Assembly: GCA_963933885.1 (NCBI GenBank)
Contig: CAWVWF010000082.1
Coordinates: 1 to 14,247, forward strand
Direction of reading: 5' to 3'
DNA: 14,247 nucleotides
From: CAWVWF01 sp963933885
Lineage (GTDB): Bacteria > Bacteroidota > Bacteroidia > Flavobacteriales_C > GCA-002722245
Shown: positions 1-7,361 of the stretch, one piece after another
Layout: every line of letters begins with the position of its first letter
Numbering within the stretch: the stretch's first letter is position 1
Notes under the pieces: generated by a model
Database searches by the model: none
What the model was told of the DNA's origin: nothing
Seen by the model: the letters and a program-made list of their open reading frames with translations, nothing else
Position numbers and translations under genes: made by a program

Positions 1-37
1 TGCAAAACCTTTTCGCGTAATTTTGTCCGCTCCCCAT
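1..37 (-). CDS. Possible 5' end of a gene running off the left edge
   Basis: On the minus strand an ATG at 35-37 opens a frame, MGSGQNYAKRFC, that continues past the window edge. The frame is also open upstream of this ATG to a TGA near 97. Bases 1-60 are richer in G+C (about 42%) than the A+T-rich bases that follow. The plus-strand frames over the same bases close quickly but could instead be the end of a gene (for example AKPFRVILSAPHKN, then a stop). The rest of the stretch up to 223 shows no gene. This is a weak call. Confidence 0.2.
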   Translation of the reverse strand, partial: MGSGQNYAKRFC

Positions 38-223
38 AAAAATTAACGTGACCCAAAGCTCACCTATTAAAAACACAAGATGAACTATTAATCATTCTAT
101 AATAGATGGCCTCTTTCTTATTATCCAAAAGATGAAAAGAATAAGGATTTGGAGTCAAAGAAATCTACAATAGCCCTGTAGTATCAAAACATGTGTTATG
201 TTTTTTAACAGAGAATAACTAAA

Positions 224-2686
224 TCACTTATTTCGTTTTCTTTTAAACCACCTAATTAAAAAGACAACCGAACCAATTAAACCTAAAATAAATAAGGTTT
301 GAATCCACGCGGCTAGAGAAAGTATTTTATACAATAAGTCATTATGACCTTTTCTATCGTATTTCTTCCCTCCTATTTCTTTCATATGATGAAGTAAACT
401 AACTGCTAAGTTCTCTTCAGGTAATACTTCATGACAACTTGCACAAACACCACGTCTATCAAGATTAGCTCGTTCATCATTATTTAATGGTCGTGAACCT
501 GTAAAGTGATGTCCAACAGTTTGAGTTTGCTTACCATCTTCTGTTACAATCCTACTCCAATCAACTTCCAAGTTAGGTATAGGATTAATTTGCATTTGAT
601 GACTATCAGGTAAAACCTCTCCATCTGCAGTCATTAAATCAACAACATATCCTTTGCTCGGATTTGCATAAATGCTACCTCCTCCAATCCCATACCCCAT
701 GGCTTGAGGATTAGTATGGCAGCTTTCACAAGCTCTAGATTTCTTTGAAGTTGTGTGTGGTTGCACTGGAGAAACATCAATACCCAATTGCCCTGAACTA
801 TCTGCTCCTTCTACGCCTGGAATCTTAAATATATGATTTAGTAACAATGGTTTACCGTCCTTTCCAATTACAGTAATAGTTGTTTGACAACCTGGTATCG
901 CAGGAGACACCCTGTGCTCACCATTAATAACAAGTGGTGGATTTTCCCATCTTAAATAACTTCTTTGCTCTGTAACCTTCCCTTCTATTAAATACTTATC
1001 ATGTTCACCCCTAGCATCTGCTGTAAGCCCAGAGGAATCATGATCTTTAGCCATCGCTAACCAATCAGGATGAAGCTCCCCTTGAGAATAATCAATCTTC
1101 ACGTGACACCCATAACATTGTGGAGCCCAATCAGCATGACATGAATAACATTCCAGTTGATCCATATGCTTATCAATATTAACCATTGCGATTTTACCTT
1201 CCTCACTTAGTTCATCATTATCCAATAAATACTTAAGTGGTTTTAGCTCTAAGTCCTTTCCGCCTGCTGTATGTAATAAAACTTTATCTCCTTTTTTAAC
1301 AACATTCTCAAGTGGATTACCTCTTGCAGATAAAAGGAAACCATCTTGTGGGTGGTAATTAGTCCCTTGTTTTGAATGCGGCAAGACCTCTTTAGCTAAT
1401 CCTCTTGCAGGTCCTTTTGCAGGAACCTCCATCGCGATTTCATCTCCATAACCTAGTGGTAACTCCCAAGGGAATTTTGTTGGTGTTCCATGACAATCTT
1501 GACATTCTATTTCTACAGGAGCTAAAGTTGTCCCTGCCAATCTACCATCACTATGCACATCTAATGAAGTGTGGCAATCCTGACAAACCATTCCTTTATC
1601 CAAATGAATATCTGCATGTAAGTGCAAATAGTTCTTTGTATGTAATTTTTCTTGACCACCACCATCACCCATAAATGGAGAAGAATATGATGTTTCCATT
1701 AACCCTTGATAAGAAGTACCGATTCGCTTTCCTCTATCGTGACATGTTGTACAGGTTTCTACTGGTATTCCTGAATACTCTTTCCCATGAACGTTCACTT
1801 TACATTCTCTAGTTGATTGAATGCTGTGAACTAAAGGATGTCCTGGTTCTTTTTTACTTATCGAAGGATCTTTTCCTTCATATAATCCTGCATTCGAATA
1901 TGGCATATGGCAAGACGTACATCCCATCCCTCTAAAATCACCTCTTTTCTCACGTCCTTTCGTTCCTGTATGACAACGTTGACACTCTTGGCGCATGTAA
2001 GTATATACTGCTAATTGAGGATTCTCTTGCACCTCATCAGACGTTGGAGCCGGAGGAAGCTCAATCATTGACTTCGGAAAAACCTGTCCTTCCTTAGCCT
2101 CTATTTGCTGCATGTATTTATTATACGTTTCTGTACCTAAAGTTTCATGTGCTTTCTTAGCAGTAACATCAAAATTTCCAACATCATGCTTATACCCATT
2201 CATCGCTCCGAATCCCCATAAACTTCCTTGAATCTTACCAGCTTCTGTAAACATTAATGAAGTAAATTGAGTTCCTACTTGAGCATCGTGACAAGTACCA
2301 CATGTATGTTCGTTTATCCATGGACTTCCTGGATCAGGATAAAAGGTTTTAGGTCCTTTGTTATGTTTAAAATATGTGATAGTTCCAGCGTGCGATTTTT
2401 CCTTAATAAAAGAAGAAGGATTACCTCCATGACATACAACACAGTCATTTCCTTTAATCCCTGCATGATCAGCTACTTTTAAGATAGCTTGCATCATTTC
2501 ACTTCTCATATCTTTTATAGGCTCAATACCTTTGTGACATGAGATACATGAATTCCCTGTTAAATCACCAGACGTTTGTGTAAACCTTGGAATGGATTCA
2601 ATTTCACCATCTTTTAGGAAAGCAGTTGTTACAAAAAAAGCAACACCTAATAAAAGCAATATATATTTCCCAATCGATTTTTTCAT
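224..2686 (-). CDS. Membrane-anchored dodecaheme c-type cytochrome
   Basis: The 820-residue protein carries twelve CXXCH heme c attachment motifs, starting at residues 47, 82, 129, 235, 256, 312, 368, 395, 513, 524, 653 and 748. A hydrophobic segment at about 8-23 follows MKKS and is a signal peptide or signal anchor. A second one at about 788-811 is followed by RWFKRKRNK, which by the positive-inside rule puts the C-terminus in the cytoplasm. The heme region should therefore lie in the periplasm, held to the inner membrane. Many additional His residues could serve as distal heme ligands. Cys295 and His300 form a CX4H sequence that looks like a decayed or unused site. Multiheme cytochromes of this kind move electrons between the quinol pool and terminal reductases or outer acceptors; that role is inferred. 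I cannot assign it to a named family such as NrfA, HAO or OTR. It lies alone behind the pnp terminator and so probably has its own promoter, which I could not identify. Confidence 0.9.
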   Translation of the reverse strand: MKKSIGKYILLLLGVAFFVTTAFLKDGEIESIPRFTQTSGDLTGNSCISCHKGIEPIKDMRSEMMQAILKVADHAGIKGNDCVVCHGGNPSSFIKEKSHAGTITYFKHNKGPKTFYPDPGSPWINEHTCGTCHDAQVGTQFTSLMFTEAGKIQGSLWGFGAMNGYKHDVGNFDVTAKKAHETLGTETYNKYMQQIEAKEGQVFPKSMIELPPAPTSDEVQENPQLAVYTYMRQECQRCHTGTKGREKRGDFRGMGCTSCHMPYSNAGLYEGKDPSISKKEPGHPLVHSIQSTRECKVNVHGKEYSGIPVETCTTCHDRGKRIGTSYQGLMETSYSSPFMGDGGGQEKLHTKNYLHLHADIHLDKGMVCQDCHTSLDVHSDGRLAGTTLAPVEIECQDCHGTPTKFPWELPLGYGDEIAMEVPAKGPARGLAKEVLPHSKQGTNYHPQDGFLLSARGNPLENVVKKGDKVLLHTAGGKDLELKPLKYLLDNDELSEEGKIAMVNIDKHMDQLECYSCHADWAPQCYGCHVKIDYSQGELHPDWLAMAKDHDSSGLTADARGEHDKYLIEGKVTEQRSYLRWENPPLVINGEHRVSPAIPGCQTTITVIGKDGKPLLLNHIFKIPGVEGADSSGQLGIDVSPVQPHTTSKKSRACESCHTNPQAMGYGIGGGSIYANPSKGYVVDLMTADGEVLPDSHQMQINPIPNLEVDWSRIVTEDGKQTQTVGHHFTGSRPLNNDERANLDRRGVCASCHEVLPEENLAVSLLHHMKEIGGKKYDRKGHNDLLYKILSLAAWIQTLFILGLIGSVVFLIRWFKRKRNK

Positions 2687-2757
2687 GTAGAGCGAAGTTA
2701 ATCAAAACACTTTATTATAACTCAACTAATATTATGCTTTTAATCAAAGTATTAAAC

Positions 2758-2789
2758 AAAAAAAAGGCTATCCATTGGATAGCCTTTTT
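2758..2789 (-). terminator. Rho-independent terminator of pnp
   Basis: A perfect 13-bp inverted repeat (2761-2773 with 2777-2789, core GGCTATCC/GGATAGCC, 3-nt loop) lies 33 nt past the pnp stop codon. In the minus-strand direction it ends in a run of eight T (2758-2765), the first part of which is also the distal stem. The stem is also flanked by T on the other strand, so it could work in both directions, but no plus-strand gene leads into it. It separates pnp from the cytochrome gene. Confidence 0.9.
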
Positions 2790-2821
2790 AATAATTTATA
2801 ATGTTTAGTAAATTACTCTAC

Positions 2822-4960
2822 TTAAACTCTTTCTGGCTTTGGTAATAATGCCTTTCTTGAAAGTTTGAACTTTCCTGATCTCTTATCGATCTCTAAAAGT
2901 TTAACCTCAACCATTTGACCTTCTTCCAATTCATCTTTCACGTTAGCAACACGCTTGTGATCGATTTCAGAAATATGTAACAATCCTTCTTTACCGGGTA
3001 AAATCTCAACGATTGCACCAAAATCAAGAATAACCTTAACCTTTCCTTTGTAAGTTTCACCTGCTTCTGGAAGCGTTGTGATTCCTTTAATTCTAGATAC
3101 AGCAGCATCAATACCTTCCTTGTTGTTTCCAGCAATAGAAACTGAAGCAGTTCTAGAATCCTTTTCTTCAAGGATAATAGTTGTTTCAGTATCTTTTTGA
3201 AGTTCTTGAATAACTTTTCCTCCAGGTCCGATAATCGCACCCATGAATTCAGTTGGAATTGTAAATCCGATGATTCTTGGCGCGTGCGCTTTGAACTCTT
3301 CGTTTGGAGTAGCAATAGTCTTTGCCATTTCTCCTAAGATATGTAATCTACCTTCTTTAGCTTGGAACAATGCTGCTACCAATACTTCGTAAGATAAACC
3401 GTCAATTTTAATATCCATTTGAGCAGCAGTAATACCATCTTTAGTACCTGTTACTTTGAAATCCATATCTCCTAAGTGATCTTCATCTCCTAAGATATCA
3501 GAAAGTACTGCGTATTTACCAGACTCTTGATCGTAGATTAATCCCATTGCAATACCAGAAACTGGTTTTGTAATTTGGATACCTGCATCCATCAATGCTA
3601 ATGTACCAGCACAAACTGATGCCATTGAAGAAGAACCGTTAGATTCTAAAATGTCAGAAATAATACGAACTGTATAAGGGAAATCATCACCAGTAGGCAT
3701 AACAGGTTTTAAACCTCTCCATGCTAAGTTTCCATGACCAATTTCTCTACGGCTAGTTCCTCTTACAGGACGAGCTTCACCAGTTGAGAATGGAGGGAAA
3801 TTATAATGTAAATAGAATTGATCTTCTCTTTGAACAGAAACACCATCAGCTTTTTGAGCATCTAGTTTAGTACCAATTGCTAATGAAGTTAAAGCTTGAG
3901 TTTCACCTCTTGTGAAAATAGCAGAACCATGTGTTCCAGGTAAATAATCAACCTCACACCAGATTGGACGAATCTTATCTGTTGCTCTACCATCTAAACG
4001 AGTTCCCTCATTTAAAACACAGTCTCTTACTGCAGCTTTTTGTGACTTTTTAAATCCTGTAGAAATAAATGCACCTAAAGCAACTTGATCTTCTGCGCTA
4101 TAAGTAGCTAATAATTCAGCATACATAACATCAAAAGCAGCAGTTCTTTCCTTTTTAGAAGAACCCTTCTTAGCGATAGCGTATAATTTATCGTAAGTAG
4201 CTTCTTTAACACTAGCATAAACTTCTTCGTTTACGTCAGCTTTAACATAATCTCTTTTTATTTGAGCAGGATCAACTTGAGCAGCTAAATCGATCTGAGC
4301 TTGACACTGAAGTTTGATTACTTCATGAGCAACTTTAATTGCCTCAATCATATCTTCTTCAGAAGCTTCGCTCATTTCACCTTCAACCATCATGATGTTC
4401 TCCATCGTTGCAGCGATAATCATATCCATATCTGCAGCTTCAACTTCAGCTTTTGTAGGGTTAACGATAAATTTACCATCAACTCTTGCTACCTGTGCTT
4501 CAGATACTGGTCCCATGAAAGGAATATCAGATACTGCTAATGCTGCAGATGCTGCTAATCCAGCTAAACCTTCTGGCGTACTTGCGTTTTCATCATATGA
4601 AATCAACTGTAACATCACCTGAGTGTCTAATCTGTAATCGCTAGCAAATAAAGGACGTAATGCTCTATCTACTAATCTACATATTAAGATCTCAGTTTCC
4701 GATGGACGAGCTTCTCTCTTTAAATAACCTCCTGCAAATTTACCTGCAGCTGTATATTTTTCTTTGTAATCTACTGACAATGGGAAAAAGTCAACTCCTT
4801 CTCTTATCTGTGTTGAAGAAACAACAGTTGCAAGAATCATTGTACCTCCTTGTTTTACTACTACAGCTCCATCAGCTTGTTTCGCTAACTTCCCTGTTTC
4901 GATGGTAATCGTTTTACCATCTGCCAACTCTATCGTTTGGATTTTTGCTTGTATACTCAT
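2822..4960 (-). CDS. pnp: Polyribonucleotide nucleotidyltransferase (PNPase)
   Basis: The 712-residue length is normal for the family. PNPase degrades RNA 3' to 5' by phosphorolysis, releasing nucleoside diphosphates, and works as a cytoplasmic trimer. The domain order is complete: a first RNase PH domain (about 10-145), a helical linker (about 240-310), a catalytic second RNase PH domain (about 315-550), KH (about 560-625, GPGG loop at 578-581) and S1 (about 634-703). The conserved RNA/phosphate loop GTSRREIGHGNLAWRG is at 401-416. The metal/catalytic motif GDEDHLGDMDFK at 491-502 carries the acidic residues expected of an active enzyme. The gene lies downstream of rpsO, the arrangement found in E. 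coli and many other bacteria. Here a terminator sits between the two genes, so pnp transcription may come from read-through plus a weak promoter of its own near 4981-4988. Confidence 0.98.
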   Translation of the reverse strand: MSIQAKIQTIELADGKTITIETGKLAKQADGAVVVKQGGTMILATVVSSTQIREGVDFFPLSVDYKEKYTAAGKFAGGYLKREARPSETEILICRLVDRALRPLFASDYRLDTQVMLQLISYDENASTPEGLAGLAASAALAVSDIPFMGPVSEAQVARVDGKFIVNPTKAEVEAADMDMIIAATMENIMMVEGEMSEASEEDMIEAIKVAHEVIKLQCQAQIDLAAQVDPAQIKRDYVKADVNEEVYASVKEATYDKLYAIAKKGSSKKERTAAFDVMYAELLATYSAEDQVALGAFISTGFKKSQKAAVRDCVLNEGTRLDGRATDKIRPIWCEVDYLPGTHGSAIFTRGETQALTSLAIGTKLDAQKADGVSVQREDQFYLHYNFPPFSTGEARPVRGTSRREIGHGNLAWRGLKPVMPTGDDFPYTVRIISDILESNGSSSMASVCAGTLALMDAGIQITKPVSGIAMGLIYDQESGKYAVLSDILGDEDHLGDMDFKVTGTKDGITAAQMDIKIDGLSYEVLVAALFQAKEGRLHILGEMAKTIATPNEEFKAHAPRIIGFTIPTEFMGAIIGPGGKVIQELQKDTETTIILEEKDSRTASVSIAGNNKEGIDAAVSRIKGITTLPEAGETYKGKVKVILDFGAIVEILPGKEGLLHISEIDHKRVANVKDELEEGQMVEVKLLEIDKRSGKFKLSRKALLPKPERV

Positions 4961-4980
4961 TTGTATATTTTTATTTGCGA

Positions 4981-4988
4981 CGAAGATA
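4981..4988 (-). promoter_or_regulatory. Possible -7 element of a pnp promoter
   Basis: Read on the minus strand this is TATCTTCG, one mismatch from the Bacteroidetes -7 consensus TAnnTTTG. It lies 20 nt before the pnp start. Its surroundings (GTATCTTCGTCGC) match the rpsO promoter (GTATCTTTGTTGT) at 10 of 13 positions. No TTG is found at the usual distance upstream (the nearest is about 37 nt away), so this is a tentative call. Confidence 0.35.
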
Positions 4989-5095
4989 CTAAAATTATTT
5001 GTCGATTTTTTATTAAAAAAACTTTCAACTCGTTAGTAGTTCAACCTTTTCCTTATTAATTATAACCTTAATACTAATCTCATCTAAAAAAAGAC

Positions 5096-5126
5096 AAAAA
5101 AAAAGGCCACTCATTTGAGTAGCCTT
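5096..5126 (-). terminator. Rho-independent terminator of rpsO
   Basis: A 10-bp stem (5103-5112 with 5117-5126, 4-nt loop) is followed in the minus-strand direction by nine T (5096-5104). One stem position is G:U on the minus-strand transcript but A:C on the plus strand. The hairpin is therefore intact only for transcripts coming from rpsO, which fixes its direction. It lies 23 nt past the rpsO stop codon and should reduce transcription into pnp. Confidence 0.85.
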
Positions 5127-5148
5127 CTAATATTGTATAAAGTATTGA

Positions 5149-5424
5149 TTACTTTCTTAATCCTAAATCTACGATTAAAGATCTGTAAGCTTCAATATTT
5201 TTCGATTTCAAGTAGTTCAATAAAGAACGTCTTTGTCCAACCATTCTAATTAATGAACGTTGTGTAACAAAATCGTGTTTGTTTCCTTTTAAGTGATCAG
5301 TTAAGTGCTTGATTCTTGCTGTAAACAAAGCAATTTGCCCTTTAGTTGATCCTGTATCCTGTGCACTTTTACCATATTTGGCAAAAATTTCGTTCTTCTT
5401 TTCTAATGTAACAGATAATGACAT
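5149..5424 (-). CDS. rpsO: 30S ribosomal protein S15
   Basis: The 91-residue protein matches S15, which binds the central domain of 16S rRNA early in 30S assembly. Recognisable segments are EIFAKYGKSAQDTGS near the N-terminus, GQIALFTARIKHLTDHLK, the RSLIRMVGQRRSLLNYLK helix, and the end IVDLGLRK. The frame is open to an ATG at 5460, but I chose the ATG at 5424 (MSLSVTLEKKNEIF). It gives the usual S15 length of about 89-91 residues, and the upstream ATG overlaps the -7 promoter element at 5458-5465. S15 often represses its own translation through the rpsO leader in other bacteria. The leader here is short (about 25-30 nt) and shows no obvious pseudoknot. Confidence 0.97.
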   Translation of the reverse strand: MSLSVTLEKKNEIFAKYGKSAQDTGSTKGQIALFTARIKHLTDHLKGNKHDFVTQRSLIRMVGQRRSLLNYLKSKNIEAYRSLIVDLGLRK

Positions 5425-5457
5425 ATCTAAAATTTTATTTTTCCTAAAATTGGACAA

Positions 5458-5487
5458 CAAAGATACGATTCCTTTTTAATAAATCAA
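5458..5487 (-). promoter_or_regulatory. rpsO promoter, Bacteroidetes type
   Basis: On the minus strand TTG (5485-5487) is followed after exactly 19 nt by TATCTTTG (5458-5465). This is a full match to the Bacteroidetes primary-sigma consensus, a -33 TTG element and a -7 TAnnTTTG element. The -7 element lies 33 nt before the rpsO start codon. It shows that rpsO is transcribed independently of the barrel gene upstream, although no terminator separates the two. Confidence 0.85.
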
Positions 5488-5516
5488 TCTTTCTCGTCAT
5501 TAAATTTAATTATTTT

Positions 5517-7361
5517 TTATAACTCCTTAATTAAGGTGCTTGTTTTTATTGAATCAACAACATTTTCAAGTGGTATATCCTTAATTTCACTTACAGGCGC
5601 AGTCAATGAATCTTTCTTTTCTACGGCAGTTTCAGACGTTATAGACGCTGGAACAATTGAAGAAGATGTTGAATCGTCTTTCGCTTCTATTCGCTCCTCT
5701 ACTGCTTCCAAAACCGGAGCAACAACTGAAGAATCAGAAATTAACGGACTAGAAACGATAGAGTTTGATTTCTCAACCCTTTTAGTAGGTATAAAATCAG
5801 TATTCGAAACAGCTGAATCCTTAACTGTTATAATCGTAGCTTCAGGCTGAACATCCGATTTAACTTCGCTAACCTCCTCCTTAACCGGAGTAACTTCAGT
5901 CACAAGCTCTACCTCTGAAGCAGCATCAACCCTAGGTTTTTCAGACTTAATTAAAGGCTTATTTTCCTTCTTCCTTTTATCAATTTTCTGCTCATCATCT
6001 TTATCCTTTCTAAACACGAAGTTAATACCAAAACTACCTGTAATATTCTTAGCGTAATCCAATTGTGTTATCCCATATAAATTATCCATTGCTCCATAGA
6101 TCTGGAAAGCTCCAAGATTAAATACTGCTGCGGCACCTAGATTATCATAACTTCCATTTGTTGCAGCGTAGCTAAGCTTCAATCTAAACCAACTCCCTAA
6201 GTTAGCTCCAACTCCTAGCATTACTGCAGGGTAAAATTTAGAACCAAAGAAACGACCATGTAAAACACCGTCAGCATCAAAATACTTGTTGATTTTATAA
6301 TTTACTCCGGCAAATATTTTCGATTTTAGACTAGTTGTATAACTTTTCCTTTCACGCTCTAGAGAAAAAACATCACTAATACTATCTGATAAACCATCAA
6401 AGAAACTTTCTTCCTCCTCACCTCCTGTTGTTGTTGTTGTTGTTGTTGTTGTTGTATCGCTGTTTAAAAGCTCATCTAACGGTAAACCTCCAAAAGAGAA
6501 TGAAGCTCCATCGTTATATAATGTCTCTCCGTAATCTTTCCAAGACAAGTATCCTAAATCAACTACACTTGCAAATACATTTATTTTATCGGAAACCTTA
6601 TAAGCAGCACCAAAATCAATACCTACTCCAAAATTAGAAGGATTTACTAATGGAGCACCCCATGCTTCTTTAAGACTATCACCTTTTTCTCCTCCCATCA
6701 AGTGAGCTCCGTATTGATTAATTGAGAATGTAGAATTTGCTGTTAATGTAAAATCGTCTTTATCTGTGTGTAAACTAATACCATCAAAATTACCACTTAC
6801 GTTAGCTCCACCTGTTAATAATTTCAGTCTTCCACCAATACTTAGTTTTTCATCAACTTCTCTTGTATATCCAAAACCAACTTCATTGTATACAGAAATA
6901 TCGAATCCAGTTCCATCGAAAGAAATACTTTTCCCAACATAGTCACCATTTCCATTAACTATAAAACCTAGTAGGTCTTTATTATATCCAAAATTAACAT
7001 CAACTTTAGGTGTAATATTGAAAGAAAAATAATTCTTCTTTACTTTAAACCCAAATGTTAACACTTCAATACCAAAACCTGTATTTATGAAATTTTTAGT
7101 TTCTAGACCATCTACTAATCCCTCTAAATTAAGGGTGTTCTTGTCTACAAAGAGATCTTTCATTGCAAAACCGCTACTAGAAGCAGTTCCTGAAATATTA
7201 GACAATCCTGGGAATCCAAAATGACCTGAATACTCAGGAAAGAATCCTGCATTATAATATTTCGACTGCGGCACATCATTTAATAAAAGCTGTGTCGTTG
7301 GGTATTGGGCAAACAAACTCGATGTAGCCAATAACATAGTTACTAATATCTTACTCTTCAT
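5517..7361 (-). CDS. Outer-membrane beta-barrel protein, DUF5723-like, with long C-terminal tail
   Basis: This 614-residue protein has a signal peptide (MKSKILVTMLLATSSLFA, cleavage likely after Ala18). Residues about 20-450 alternate in the manner of beta-barrel strands and resemble the Bacteroidota family DUF5723, including the conserved LTFGFKVKKNYFSFNI region (101-116) and the GYTREVDEKLSIGGRLKLL region (165-182). The barrel appears to close at GINFVF (445-450). A loop at about 299-340 holds ten consecutive Thr (303-312) followed by GGEEEE. After the barrel comes a basic stretch (451-477) and a Ser/Val/Glu/Lys-rich, probably disordered tail to the end, likely periplasmic. No OmpA-like or type IX sorting domain is seen. 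The start codon overlaps the upstream lipoprotein gene by 11 nt, which suggests coupled translation and a shared function. The molecular function is unknown. Confidence 0.85.
   Translation of the reverse strand: MKSKILVTMLLATSSLFAQYPTTQLLLNDVPQSKYYNAGFFPEYSGHFGFPGLSNISGTASSSGFAMKDLFVDKNTLNLEGLVDGLETKNFINTGFGIEVLTFGFKVKKNYFSFNITPKVDVNFGYNKDLLGFIVNGNGDYVGKSISFDGTGFDISVYNEVGFGYTREVDEKLSIGGRLKLLTGGANVSGNFDGISLHTDKDDFTLTANSTFSINQYGAHLMGGEKGDSLKEAWGAPLVNPSNFGVGIDFGAAYKVSDKINVFASVVDLGYLSWKDYGETLYNDGASFSFGGLPLDELLNSDTTTTTTTTTTGGEEEESFFDGLSDSISDVFSLERERKSYTTSLKSKIFAGVNYKINKYFDADGVLHGRFFGSKFYPAVMLGVGANLGSWFRLKLSYAATNGSYDNLGAAAVFNLGAFQIYGAMDNLYGITQLDYAKNITGSFGINFVFRKDKDDEQKIDKRKKENKPLIKSEKPRVDAASEVELVTEVTPVKEEVSEVKSDVQPEATIITVKDSAVSNTDFIPTKRVEKSNSIVSSPLISDSSVVAPVLEAVEERIEAKDDSTSSSIVPASITSETAVEKKDSLTAPVSEIKDIPLENVVDSIKTSTLIKEL
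6426..6455. repeat. Trinucleotide microsatellite (TGT/ACA)x10
   Basis: Ten perfect tandem TGT units on the plus strand, which are ACA on the coding strand, encode ten consecutive Thr (residues 303-312) in a predicted loop of the barrel protein. Slippage would change loop length in whole codons and would not shift the frame. Confidence 0.95.

Noticed and set aside
186..204. Hairpin AAAACAT/ATGTTTT after the cytochrome gene as a terminator
   Set aside because: The stem is seven mostly A:T pairs, and no T run follows in the minus-strand direction. It is too weak to call.
2938..3315. 125-codon open frame inside pnp in another frame
   Set aside because: It lies wholly within the conserved pnp coding region and its translation is low-complexity Leu/Lys/Arg-rich, as expected of a shadow frame.
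5425..5460. Longer rpsO start giving a 103-residue protein
   Set aside because: The ATG at 5460 lies inside the -7 promoter element, and the extra 12 residues are not part of S15.
5536..5850. 104-codon plus-strand frame opposite the barrel-protein tail
   Set aside because: It mirrors the repetitive Ser/Val/Glu tail codons, has no recognisable domain or promoter, and is probably a shadow.
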